This document shows positions 55,503 to 63,775 of a stretch of DNA of 64,000 nt, piece after piece. Source of the stretch: Sphingobacterium sp. (GTDB lineage Bacteria > Bacteroidota > Bacteroidia > Sphingobacteriales > Sphingobacteriaceae). The stretch lies in the NCBI GenBank assembly GCA_031277685.1, contig JAITLV010000126.1:62001-126000 (forward strand), given 5' to 3'. A program made the translations under genes and the position numbers. The notes beneath the pieces were generated by a model. It did no database searches and was not told the origin of the DNA. It was given only the letters and a program-made list of their open reading frames with translations. Each line of letters begins with the position of its first letter. Positions within the stretch are counted from its first letter, which is position 1.

Positions 55503-56510
55503 TTACTGGTATTTTTGCAGGAAATCTTCAAGGAGCTCAACCATCGTTGTATTCCCCAAAAAAGCTGCTGTCCGTTGATGTAGCGTCTTAGGCTCAATAT
55601 CCAAAATACGTTGCTGTCCATTCGTTGCTTTCCCTCCAGCCTGCTCGATGATAAAGGCAATCGGATTGCATTCATACATCAAACGTAATTTCCCATTCGG
55701 ATGTGCTGAAGTCGTCGGGTAAAGAAATATTCCACCTTTTAGCAGATTACGATGAATGTCGGCTACCATAGAACCAATATACCTTGACGCATATGGACGC
55801 TGGGTCAGGGCATCCTCCATCTGACAATATTTGATGTACTGTTTCACACCATTCGGAAATTTAGAATAATTCCCTTCATTGATCGAATAAATATGACCAG
55901 CTTCCGGAATTTTCATATCAGGATGCGATAGACAAAATTCACCAATAGACGGATCCAAAGTAAAACCGTTCACCCCCTTACCAGTTGTATAAACCAACAT
56001 CGTTGAACTCCCATAAATTACATATCCCGCGGCAACCTGTTCAGTTCCGCGTTGTAGAATATCGTTGCTATTGCAAGACACTCCCGTATCTGAAAGTCTA
56101 CGATAGATTGAAAAGATGGTGCCAACAGAAACATTGACATCAATATTACTTGAACCATCCAATGGGTCTATACAAACAATATATTTTGCATTTTTAGAAA
56201 CACCAGATTGCATCAAAACTGGATTTTCATGCTCTTCGGAGGCAACAACACAGCATTCACCTCCACTTTGAAGCGCTTTGATAAATTGCTCATCCGCATA
56301 CACATCCAACTTTTTCTGTCCCTCACCCTGAATATTGGTCTGACCTGCATCCCCCAAAATATCAACCAATCCCGCCTTATTGACCTCTCTATTCACAATC
56401 TTTGCCGCAATTCCGATATCACGCAAAAGCCTGGACAGCTCACCCTTCGCATAGGGAAAATCAGCCTGTTTTTCAATAATAAATTGACCTAGTGTTGTTA
56501 TACCACTCAT
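55503..56510 (-). CDS. fbp: Fructose-1,6-bisphosphatase class I
   Basis: 335 residues, normal length. The class I metal and phosphate motifs are intact: [31 protein letters not shown] and the substrate-binding region [20 protein letters not shown]. It removes phosphate from C1 of fructose-1,6-bisphosphate in gluconeogenesis. A strong two-box promoter lies 29 bp upstream, and the terminator is at 55404-55431. Confidence 0.96.
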   Translation of the reverse strand: MSGITTLGQFIIEKQADFPYAKGELSRLLRDIGIAAKIVNREVNKAGLVDILGDAGQTNIQGEGQKKLDVYADEQFIKALQSGGECCVVASEEHENPVLMQSGVSKNAKYIVCIDPLDGSSNIDVNVSVGTIFSIYRRLSDTGVSCNSNDILQRGTEQVAAGYVIYGSSTMLVYTTGKGVNGFTLDPSIGEFCLSHPDMKIPEAGHIYSINEGNYSKFPNGVKQYIKYCQMEDALTQRPYASRYIGSMVADIHRNLLKGGIFLYPTTSAHPNGKLRLMYECNPIAFIIEQAGGKATNGQQRILDIEPKTLHQRTAAFLGNTTMVELLEDFLQKYQ

Positions 56511-56538
56511 AATATTGTTTTATTGGATATTTATTGCA

Positions 56539-56571
56539 CAAAGCTAAAAAAGTAAAATAGATTTTAGCAAA
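56539..56571 (-). promoter_or_regulatory. Promoter of fbp
   Basis: On the minus strand TTTG (56571-56568) is followed after 21 bp by TAGCTTTG (56546-56539), both consensus boxes, 29 bp before the ATG at 56510. Confidence 0.7.
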
Positions 56572-56778
56572 CCCAATCCCCTATCCAGCTAAAATTTAGC
56601 AGATGAAATACGCAATCGATTGCGTTTATTCTTGAAAACTTTCATTTGCTAAAACGATTATCAACTCCAAAAAATTAACAAAGCATCAGAAGAAGTAGAT
56701 ATCTTTTAAATTTCTACAAATAAAAAAAAATCAAAAAATGATAAGTATTTGGTAATTTTGGCAAAATATATTGATACA

Positions 56779-57012
56779 ATGCAACAACTAATACAGCTCG
56801 TTGAAAAGGAAAAATTAGGTTCCCAACTCGTTACACAACATACCTTGATCATTGATGATAAGCAGATTATCCATGGGGCTCTTTTTTTTGTAAAGACGAC
56901 ACGTAAGACCTTTAAGATAATGGTTCCAACGCCTTTTTATGAAACATTGTTAAGCGGCAAATTAACTATTCAGCAGCTACTGAAACATCCTGAAGCCATG
57001 CTATTATCCTAG
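56779..57012 (+). CDS. Small unrecognised protein
   Basis: 77 residues from the ATG at 56779 (MQQLIQLVEKEKLGSQLVTQ); a TTG at 56749 would add ten residues of less likely sequence. It contains IIDDKQIIHGALFFVKTTRK and ends HPEAMLLS. The composition looks coding. It has no recognised domain. The next gene is the copper ATPase, 277 bp on; no link is shown. Confidence 0.55.
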   Translation: MQQLIQLVEKEKLGSQLVTQHTLIIDDKQIIHGALFFVKTTRKTFKIMVPTPFYETLLSGKLTIQQLLKHPEAMLLS

Positions 57013-57289
57013 CAGGATTCTCAACACAAACTCGTTGTGATATAGGTTCCCTTATTCAACCGCACTATACCACACTTTATAGCTCCTACCAAACATTCCA
57101 CTTCAAGAAACAAGCAGTCCCTTTTATCGTTCACATGACCTGAGGTATCAAGGTAATCACTCCGGCCATACACAGATTCCCTTGTCGGCAAGACGAAAAT
57201 CCATAAAATGGAAATATTACAAAAAAACAGTGTAAAAGTATAACATTAGCCTGACGATAAACCTTAAATTTATAGTACAACTTAATGCT

Positions 57290-60109
57290 ATGCAATACCA
57301 ATATAAACTTTCAGGTATGTCCTGCGACGGCTGTAGAACAACCATTGAAAACGCTATTAATCAGCTTCCTGAAGTTCAGGCTAATGTCACCTTAGATCCC
57401 CCACTATTAACAATAGAATCTGAGAAAGCAATCCCCCCAGGGCAACTTCAAGAAGTCCTTTCTAAATTAGGCAACTACCAGATTGTCGAACTAAAAAATC
57501 CCGCACAGGCCGAACAAGAAATAGAAGAACCAACACTGACTGCTTCCAGCAAGTTCCATTGTCCAATGGGTTGCGAAGGGGAAAAAACATATGATCAACC
57601 CGGACGCTGTCCCATCTGTGGCATGCATTTAGTACCTATAGTGGACAATGGAACCCCACATAATCATCATGGCCATAACTCAGAACAAAACCACCAATCC
57701 ACAACAGGTAAACATGTGGAGCATGGACAGCAACATACTTCTGCAGCACATGCACATAATCATCATGAATCCATAGCGAATGAGCCCAATCACCAAGCTC
57801 ATAAACATGTCCATAACGAACAGTCGCCTACTGTAGCCCCAAGGCAGGCTAATGCGGGTTCCGGCGGAAAATATTATTGTCCCATGCATTGTGAAGGTGA
57901 CAAACTTTATGATCAACCGGGCAACTGTCCAGTTTGTGGGATGAATTTGGAAAAAGTTCCTGAGTTGAATAAAACTACACAATATACCTGTCCGATGCAT
58001 CCTGAAATTGTACAGGATCATCCCGGTAGTTGCCCAATCTGCGGGATGGACCTAGTCCCCATAGCGGGTAGTGATGCTGATGACGGTGACAGAACGTATA
58101 GCGATCTCCGGATGAAACTCTGGCTGTCCATTTTGTTTACTGTTCCGATATTTATACTTTCTATGGGTGAAATGCTACCGGGTAACCCAATCGGTAAATT
58201 GATCTCACCTGAATGGTCAGGTTGGATACAATTAATCCTATCTTTACCGGTCGTGTTTTACACCTGCTGGTCATTTTTTCAGCGTGGCTGGGTTTCTTTT
58301 AAAACCTGGCGTTTAAATATGTTCAGCCTTATAGCCCTTGGTGCTGGAGCAGCCTTCCTTTACAGTCTCGTAGGGTTGTTCTTTCCGCAGATTTTTCCAG
58401 CAGACCTCAAAAATCACCATGGTTACATCGCATTGTATTTTGAATCCGTGACTGTTATTTTAACACTGGTTCTCCTGGGCCAGGTCATGGAAGCCAAGGC
58501 GCATTCCAAAACCAATTCAGCGATCAAGGAACTTATCAAGCTCAGCCCTTCCGACGCCACTCGGGTCGAAAATGGTATTGACGTAAAAATTGGCGTCGAT
58601 CAGATTCAGATTGGCGACATCTTAAAAGTAAAACCTGGAGATAAGATCCCTGTAGATGGCCAGATTACAAGCGGCAATACCAACATCGATGAGTCCATGC
58701 TGACCGGCGAACCTCTTCCTGTCGAAAAACAGGAAGGCGACAAAGTTAGTTCGGGCACGATCAATGGTGAGCGAAGTTTTCTCATGACAGCCGAACGTAT
58801 TGGTTCGGACACCTTATTGTCCCAAATCATTCAAATGGTCAATGATGCGAGCAGAAGTAAGGCACCTATCCAACGTCTAACCGATAGAGTGTCCGAAATA
58901 TTTGTTCCGATTGTGATTGTAATCGCCTTATTAACATTCTTTGGTTGGTGGATTTGGGGGCCAGCACCATCATTAGCGTATGGGTTTGCCAATGCATTGG
59001 CTGTTCTTATTGTTGCTTGCCCCTGTGCTCTTGGTTTGGCTACGCCGATGTCTGTCATGGTCGGCGTTGGCAAAGGTGCAAAAAACGGTATTCTGATCAA
59101 AGATGCCAGCGCATTGGAAAAAATGAACCAAGTTGACGTTGTGATAACAGATAAGACCGGAACAATTACTGAAGGCAAACCGACCGTGGATGATATCCAA
59201 CCGACAGCAATCAGCAGCAGCACCGAAATACTGTCATTGGCTGCCGCATTAAACAGCAATAGTACACATCCACTCGGTCAGGCCATTATTGAGAGAGCTA
59301 AAAAGGAAGGGAATAAAGTCGATCAGCATGTGACAGACTTTGAGAATGTGGCTGGACAAGGCATTAAAGGAGACATAAATGGTCAGTTAATTGCGCTTGG
59401 CAATCAACTGTTGATGGAATCTACACAGGTTATTATTCCTGAAGAAATACGAAAAGCTGTGGAGCTTGCGCAATCCAATGGAAAAACCGTCTCCTATCTG
59501 TCGAAAGGAAATGATTTATTAGGCTACTTCAGTATTTCCGACCAGATAAAGACCTCGTCCAAGCAAGCTATACATTATCTACTTCAACATGATGTAGATG
59601 TAATTATGCTTACAGGTGACAATGCACATACCGCAAAATCCGTTGCCGAGCAGGTTGGAATCAAGCATTTTAAAGCAAACGCCCTACCGAAAGACAAATT
59701 GCAGGAAATACACCGCTTACAAGAACAGGGACATATTGTTGCTATGGCTGGTGACGGTATAAATGATGCTCCTGCCCTCGCACAGGCTGATATTGGTATT
59801 GCCATGGGTACAGGAACTGACGTTGCCATACAGAGCGCTTCGTTGACACTACTGCAAGGAGACTTAACAGGAATCGCTAAAGCAAAAGTACTGAGCCAAA
59901 AACTACTCCGAAATATTAAAGAGAATTTAGGATTTGCCTTTATCTATAATATCCTGGGTATCCCCTTGGCTGCTGGCCTGCTCTATCCAAGTTTTGGCAT
60001 TCTATTATCTCCAATGATAGCTGCTGCCGCAATGAGCTTTAGTTCCGTTTCCGTGATCTTAAACTCGCTACGTTTAAATCGTGCAAGCATAGACATAGAT
60101 AAGAAATAA
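57290..60109 (+). CDS. copA: Copper-translocating P1B-type ATPase with extended metal-binding N-terminus
   Basis: 939 residues. The N-terminus has an HMA domain (CDGC at 12-15), then three heavy-metal-binding repeats with CPxxC pairs and GM (91-112, 197-219, 234-253), separated by a histidine-rich linker (about 123-175). The transporter core is complete: TGE loop near 480, membrane CPC motif (577-579), DKTGT with phosphoacceptor Asp621, and a hinge [16 protein letters not shown]. It should export Cu+ (or Ag+). No CsoR/CueR-type regulator or copper chaperone lies beside it. Confidence 0.95.
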   Translation: MQYQYKLSGMSCDGCRTTIENAINQLPEVQANVTLDPPLLTIESEKAIPPGQLQEVLSKLGNYQIVELKNPAQAEQEIEEPTLTASSKFHCPMGCEGEKTYDQPGRCPICGMHLVPIVDNGTPHNHHGHNSEQNHQSTTGKHVEHGQQHTSAAHAHNHHESIANEPNHQAHKHVHNEQSPTVAPRQANAGSGGKYYCPMHCEGDKLYDQPGNCPVCGMNLEKVPELNKTTQYTCPMHPEIVQDHPGSCPICGMDLVPIAGSDADDGDRTYSDLRMKLWLSILFTVPIFILSMGEMLPGNPIGKLISPEWSGWIQLILSLPVVFYTCWSFFQRGWVSFKTWRLNMFSLIALGAGAAFLYSLVGLFFPQIFPADLKNHHGYIALYFESVTVILTLVLLGQVMEAKAHSKTNSAIKELIKLSPSDATRVENGIDVKIGVDQIQIGDILKVKPGDKIPVDGQITSGNTNIDESMLTGEPLPVEKQEGDKVSSGTINGERSFLMTAERIGSDTLLSQIIQMVNDASRSKAPIQRLTDRVSEIFVPIVIVIALLTFFGWWIWGPAPSLAYGFANALAVLIVACPCALGLATPMSVMVGVGKGAKNGILIKDASALEKMNQVDVVITDKTGTITEGKPTVDDIQPTAISSSTEILSLAAALNSNSTHPLGQAIIERAKKEGNKVDQHVTDFENVAGQGIKGDINGQLIALGNQLLMESTQVIIPEEIRKAVELAQSNGKTVSYLSKGNDLLGYFSISDQIKTSSKQAIHYLLQHDVDVIMLTGDNAHTAKSVAEQVGIKHFKANALPKDKLQEIHRLQEQGHIVAMAGDGINDAPALAQADIGIAMGTGTDVAIQSASLTLLQGDLTGIAKAKVLSQKLLRNIKENLGFAFIYNILGIPLAAGLLYPSFGILLSPMIAAAAMSFSSVSVILNSLRLNRASIDIDKK

Positions 60110-60191
60110 GCAAAAGAAAGCTGTTTGATAACGAGGAAAATGGATTATTAGCTATATTCGCTGTTGTTAATGATATCTATTAATTAGCCTT

Positions 60192-60470
60192 ATGCGCAAT
60201 ATACTTTTAATACTAGTGTCGGTCATCGTTACGCTGGTTTGTGTCAGGAATCCACAGACCGTCAATATCGATCTTTTTGTCGAAAGCAAAATAGCGTTAT
60301 GGAAACTCCTGCTCACATTTTTCGTGATGGGTGCTGTCTTTATCTTTCTATTAAAAGGAGGTAAAAAGAAGCAACAGCCGGAAAACACCACCGCTTTCGA
60401 TGAATCAGCAGACGAAAATGAGGAACCGAAATCCAAATTATCCGATGAGGATCGCGATTTCCTGTCTTAG
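60192..60470 (+). CDS. LapA-domain-like small membrane protein
   Basis: 92 residues. Two helices at about 3-21 and 36-57 enclose QTVNIDLFVESKIALWKLLL, the pattern of LapA/DUF1049 proteins. The C-terminal tail is acidic (DEDRDFLS). LapA proteins support lipopolysaccharide assembly control in Proteobacteria; role here is inferred only from the fold. It starts 82 bp after copA. Confidence 0.7.
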   Translation: MRNILLILVSVIVTLVCVRNPQTVNIDLFVESKIALWKLLLTFFVMGAVFIFLLKGGKKKQQPENTTAFDESADENEEPKSKLSDEDRDFLS

Positions 60471-60534
60471 AAAAAAATAAATAGCTAAAAATGAAGGCCT
60501 AAACACATTAAACACATTTTTATCCTATAAATAG

Positions 60535-60565
60535 TTGCGTAGAATAGAGATTAACCCTATCTTTG
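60535..60565 (+). promoter_or_regulatory. Promoter of tRNA-Lys
   Basis: TTG (60535-60537) and TATCTTTG (60558-60565) are separated by 20 bp, a consensus Bacteroidota promoter, 44 bp upstream of the mature tRNA. Confidence 0.75.
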
Positions 60566-60609
60566 CATCACTTCAAACAAGGAACGATAGTTCAAAAAGA
60601 AAGAAGTAA

Positions 60610-60682
60610 GATTCCGTAGCTCAGCTGGTAGAGCAATACACTTTTAATGTATGGGTCCTGGGTTCGAATCCCAGCGGGATCA
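60610..60682 (+). tRNA. tRNA-Lys (anticodon UUU)
   Basis: A 73-nt cloverleaf: acceptor GATTCCG/CGGGATC (with one G-U pair), D arm GCTC…GAGC, anticodon stem ATACA/TGTAT around loop CTTTTAA (anticodon TTT), T arm TGGGTTCGAATCCCA and discriminator A. CCA is not encoded. Its 3' part is the likely attachment site of the integrative element that follows. Confidence 0.95.
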
Positions 60683-60693
60683 CAGAGTATCAA

Positions 60694-60722
60694 ACAAAAG
60701 CGCACTTATAGTGCGCTTTTGT
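60694..60722 (+). terminator. Terminator after tRNA-Lys
   Basis: ACAAAAGCGCAC (60694-60705) pairs with GTGCGCTTTTGT (60711-60722) around a TTATA loop, with a T-rich 3' arm. It lies 12 bp after the tRNA. Confidence 0.85.
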
Positions 60723-60790
60723 TGTTTAAGGCCGTTTTTACGGCACTTTCTCATAAAAGCCGTATCAAAGTAAATCAAAATATGTCGATC

Positions 60791-60854
60791 CTTATGGTGA
60801 CCCATTTGGTGACCCAATTTAAAAGCCGAAATTGGGTCACCAGATTTCCATAAG
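60791..60854. repeat. Nested repeats of GGTGACCCA between the tRNA and the integrase gene
   Basis: GGTGACCCA occurs at 60796-60804 and 60808-60816, and inverted within 60829-60842. TGGTGACCCAATTT (60807-60820) and its exact complement (60829-60842) form a hairpin, and outer arms CTTATGG (60791-60797) and CCATAAG (60848-60854) extend the symmetry. Its position suits integrase arm or accessory binding, which is inference. Confidence 0.55.
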
Positions 60855-60942
60855 AACTTGTGTGGCGTGAGTTTGAAGGACAATCAATGTGTTTTTCCGG
60901 CAAGGAGCCGGGAAATTTTTGATCACCTTTAATGCTTACACA

Positions 60943-62232
60943 ATGAAAAGCAACCAGAAGCTTTTGATCATGTTTTGGCTTAGGAAAGGCAAAACGACAA
61001 AAAAGAGTGGCACAGCTCCACTGTACGCCAGAGTAACAATCGATGGCGAAGATGAAGATATCTCCGTTTCCTTAAAAATTGCTCCTGAATATTGGGACAC
61101 AGAATCAAAAAAAGTTACCGATCCCACCACTGAGGGCAGAAAGGCTAACCTCGAAATTGCCCAGGCAGAAATCGACCTTGATCGCTTTTTTACAGTGCTC
61201 CAGTCACAACATGAAAGGGTAACACCTTTGATGCTAAAAAAAGCATACTTGGAATACAGACATCCATCAAAAAAGATTGTTGCCCCCACTGCTGTCGATC
61301 ATACCCTGCTTAAACAATTTGATTTATTTATCGAAAAATTTGACAAGCAAGTTGAAAAGGGTCTGCGATCTAATGAAACCTTAAAACACTGGAGAACTGC
61401 AAGAAGTAAAGCCGAGTTATTCATAAATCGCCATTATCAACTTGCAGACATTTCCTTGTCAGAAATACAGTTTTCATTTGCCGAGGAGTTTCATGACTTT
61501 CACACCTTATTTGCAGATCATACTATTTCCGAAATCACGTCACGAGGATATTTAAAGAAGACCAAGCAAATCCTAACAGGCTGTTCAAACAGGAATCTGA
61601 TTCCCAAAAATCCCCTTGCAGGATACTGCTGCACTGTGAAGGAGAAAGAAATCATCCCATTGGAAATGTTTGAAGTACAACAAATACTAAATAAAGAACT
61701 TCCAATTAATAGACTTTCTGAAGTTAGGGATGCCTTTATATTTCAAATTTTTACAGGATTTGCCTTTCAGGATCTTTATGGTCTGACTCCTGATAATATA
61801 GTATTTGTTGGTCAAAAAGGAGAAAGGTGGCTTATCAAGGATCGTGGCAAAACCGGCGTTGTAGAAAAAGTTCCTGTATTACCGATTGTCGATGAATTAA
61901 TTGACAAATATAAAAATCATCTTTATTGCAAGTCTAATAACGTTTTAATGCCTGTTAATAGTAATGAGCGGTATAATGGTTATCTCAAAGAGATAGCAGT
62001 AATATGCGGCATAAAAAGAGATTTAAATACCCATTTAGCACGCCATACATTTGCACACCTGATGTTAGAGGCTGGTGTTCCTTTGGAAGATGTGTCCAAA
62101 ATGCTTGGCCATAAAGACCTCAGAACTACTAAACGTTATTGTCGGGTACAGAATTCAAGGGTCAGTGAAAACATGGAACTTGCCAGACAAAAATTATTCC
62201 TTGAAACCGGTCAATTAAGAAAAGTCGGATAG
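60943..62232 (+). CDS. Tyrosine recombinase/integrase of the integrative element
   Basis: 429 residues from the ATG at 60943 (a GTG at 60889 is less likely). An N-terminal arm-binding domain (LIMFWLRKGKTTKKSGTAPL) and a SAM-like core-binding domain precede the catalytic domain. Catalytic residues seen are the HxxR-type box HLARHTFAHLMLE, and LGHKDLRTTKRYCRV with the nucleophile Tyr. The first Arg box (RDAFIFQIFTGFAFQDLYGL) is of the CTnDOT type, lacking the canonical Arg in that helix. It should integrate and excise the element at tRNA-Lys. Confidence 0.92.
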   Translation: MKSNQKLLIMFWLRKGKTTKKSGTAPLYARVTIDGEDEDISVSLKIAPEYWDTESKKVTDPTTEGRKANLEIAQAEIDLDRFFTVLQSQHERVTPLMLKKAYLEYRHPSKKIVAPTAVDHTLLKQFDLFIEKFDKQVEKGLRSNETLKHWRTARSKAELFINRHYQLADISLSEIQFSFAEEFHDFHTLFADHTISEITSRGYLKKTKQILTGCSNRNLIPKNPLAGYCCTVKEKEIIPLEMFEVQQILNKELPINRLSEVRDAFIFQIFTGFAFQDLYGLTPDNIVFVGQKGERWLIKDRGKTGVVEKVPVLPIVDELIDKYKNHLYCKSNNVLMPVNSNERYNGYLKEIAVICGIKRDLNTHLARHTFAHLMLEAGVPLEDVSKMLGHKDLRTTKRYCRVQNSRVSENMELARQKLFLETGQLRKVG

Positions 62233-62250
62233 TAAAATATTTAAACTAAA

Positions 62251-62283
62251 AATCGGCATGCTCAAATGAATGGCATGCCGATT
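62251..62283 (+). terminator. Terminator after the integrase gene
   Basis: AATCGGCATGC (62251-62261) pairs with GCATGCCGATT (62273-62283) and is followed by seven more T residues. It lies 19 bp after the integrase stop. Confidence 0.85.
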
Positions 62284-62313
62284 TTTTTTGTCGTTTTTCA
62301 AACAACACACAAA

Positions 62314-62343
62314 GTTAGCCCCAGTTTCTGAAACGGGGCTAAC
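62314..62343. repeat. Long GC-rich hairpin in the integrase-methylase gap
   Basis: GTTAGCCCC (62314-62322) and GGGGCTAAC (62335-62343) pair with an inner GTTT/AAAC stem around a three-base loop. There is no T run after it, so it is not a simple terminator. It sits in a 277-bp gap without ORFs. The role is unknown; a recombination or transfer-related structure is possible. Confidence 0.45.
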
Positions 62344-62509
62344 CTACAATAGCCCCCCCGATGGAGATTCTGTTTTTTCGCACCCCATAAACCGCTTTGC
62401 TATTTATTACCTCAGCTGAAAAAACACCGGCAAGCCTGAATCCCCACCTTTCCCTTATTCATACTCTGGAGCTAAGGCAAGTGCATTGTTCACAAAAAAC
62501 ATTGAAATT

Positions 62510-63214
62510 ATGCACAAGAAACTGTTTTCAGATTTTAAAAGCCTCGCGTCCCGTCTTTCCTACTCTGACGCACTAAATGTTATTATCAACAGCGTTTTAC
62601 ATCCTGCTTGTATTAGGGCTCACCAGGATTTTAAGATACCTGATCCTATCGGATTTTACAAACTAACAGTGAAGGAATGCGAAATACTCAAAAGTATTTT
62701 AATTGAAATAGGCGAACTTATGGAACGCGGCCATGAACCATTGGGAGACCTCTTTATGGAGTTTGTATCAAAGGGTAATAACGGCCAGTACTTCACCCCT
62801 ATGGATATTTGTAGATTCATGCAACTACTCGTTTTTGGTGATTCCCAAGGAGAAAACCCAAAATCCGAAAATGTCCATGACCCTGCCTGCGGGTCTGGCA
62901 GGATGCTACTGGCTGCAGCAGTAACAAATAAAAGCCTTCACTGTTATGGAACAGACGTCGACGATCAATGCTGCCGGATGGCTGCTGCAAATATGATTTT
63001 ACACAATCTTATTGCAGATATTACCTGCGGCAACGAATTAACTTTGACATATAGCCACGGATACCTGATTCGCAGGGAGCCTATATTTAAAATTCCAACT
63101 TTGCATATTGTAAAATATGTCAAGGACGAGACCGCAAAATCACAACCTGAAAAAATGATTCTTTCCACTCCCAAAAATGAACATGATAAATTGATACAAG
63201 GATCATTATTTTAA
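62510..63214 (+). CDS. N6-adenine methylase-like protein (HsdM type) without the NPP(Y/F) motif
   Basis: 234 residues from the ATG at 62510. HsdM-type features are GQYFTPMDICRFMQLL and the SAM motif DPACGSGRMLLAAAV (near 124-138), then YGTDVDDQCCRMAAANMILH. The expected catalytic NPP(Y/F) box after ADITCGNEL is absent; the frame ends 65 residues later with an unrelated basic tail. It may be an inactive or SAM-binding-only protein. No specificity or restriction subunit lies beside it. It is probably cargo or an element control factor. Confidence 0.75.
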   Translation: MHKKLFSDFKSLASRLSYSDALNVIINSVLHPACIRAHQDFKIPDPIGFYKLTVKECEILKSILIEIGELMERGHEPLGDLFMEFVSKGNNGQYFTPMDICRFMQLLVFGDSQGENPKSENVHDPACGSGRMLLAAAVTNKSLHCYGTDVDDQCCRMAAANMILHNLIADITCGNELTLTYSHGYLIRREPIFKIPTLHIVKYVKDETAKSQPEKMILSTPKNEHDKLIQGSLF

Positions 63215-63258
63215 ATAGAAAGAGTTAGGGTGCAAATGCACCCTAACTCTTTCTATTT
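63213..63258. terminator. 46-bp near-perfect palindrome between convergent genes
   Basis: Arms at 63213-63234 and 63237-63258 are exact complements (22 bp each) around a two-base centre. The palindrome starts inside the methylase-like stop codon and lies before the stop of the minus-strand gene at 63265, fitting a bidirectional terminator. The stem is unusually long for one. Confidence 0.65.
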
Positions 63259-63264
63259 CCGTAA

Positions 63265-63474
63265 TTACTTCCAAATCCAATGCCAGGCATACATCTTCCA
63301 GTCCCGGATCTTTTTGCCCTTTTTGCCGCGCCACTTTATCCGTTGATAAAACTTGTAAAAATCTACGGCCATCTTCTCCGATGAATTATTTTGAGAGAAC
63401 CAGATTTTTACATGAAAAATATCCGGCGGAATATCTTTACCCCTTCCTTTGTTATTTTTTATAACTGACGGCAT
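63265..63474 (-). CDS. Small basic protein of the element module
   Basis: 69 residues, strongly basic, with DIFHVKIWFSQNNSSEKMAV and aromatic DWKMYAWHWIWK at the end. Its ATG overlaps the stop of the HTH gene (TAATG), so translation is coupled and it is likely a real gene. Function unknown; similar small basic genes occur beside excisionase-type genes in Bacteroidota elements. Confidence 0.6.
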   Translation of the reverse strand: MPSVIKNNKGRGKDIPPDIFHVKIWFSQNNSSEKMAVDFYKFYQRIKWRGKKGKKIRDWKMYAWHWIWK

Positions 63475-63752
63475 TAGGGTTTGATGTTTTTATTCGCTTC
63501 TAACATGGCATTAATTTTATCACCATCGTAATACATTGTACCGCCAATCTTCTGAAAAGGAATCGTCTTTTGTTTTCTCATGGTCTGTAGTGTTCCGGGA
63601 CAAACGTTGAGCAACTTTCGCACCTCCCGTGATTTGATCCATCGTTTCTCAGCACCTTTGTTATTGCTTCTTATTAAGGTTTTCAATTCAAATAGTATTT
63701 CCTCCTTGAAAGCCCGCAAATGGGCTACTGTAATTAACTGTTTATCATCCAT
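63474..63752 (-). CDS. Excisionase-like helix-turn-helix protein
   Basis: 92 residues. The C-terminal half matches HTH_17/MerR-like excisionases: WIKSREVRKLLNVCPGTLQT then MRKQKTIPFQKIGGTMYYDG. Such proteins steer integrase toward excision or regulate transfer genes. It is upstream of and coupled to the small basic protein. Confidence 0.82.
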   Translation of the reverse strand: MDDKQLITVAHLRAFKEEILFELKTLIRSNNKGAEKRWIKSREVRKLLNVCPGTLQTMRKQKTIPFQKIGGTMYYDGDKINAMLEANKNIKP

Positions 63753-63775
63753 TTTACTAATCTTTCATTATTAAA

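Noticed and set aside
53936..55675. Long N-terminal extension of the L,D-transpeptidase
   Set aside because: The extension overlaps fbp and its terminator; the start at 55384 gives a proper lipoprotein signal.
57680..57840. Short repeat-like run in copA as a CRISPR or tandem repeat
   Set aside because: It is the codon pattern of a histidine-rich linker and has no regular unit length.
58831..59259. 142-residue antisense ORF inside copA
   Set aside because: It overlaps the conserved CPC and DKTGT coding region of copA and has no protein-like features of its own.
60647..60853. 68-residue ORF that begins in the tRNA
   Set aside because: It starts within tRNA-Lys and runs through the terminator and repeats; these features explain the sequence better.
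62510..63214. Type I restriction-modification or phage-defence system
   Set aside because: Only a methylase-like protein without a catalytic motif is present; no specificity, restriction or other defence gene is in the window.
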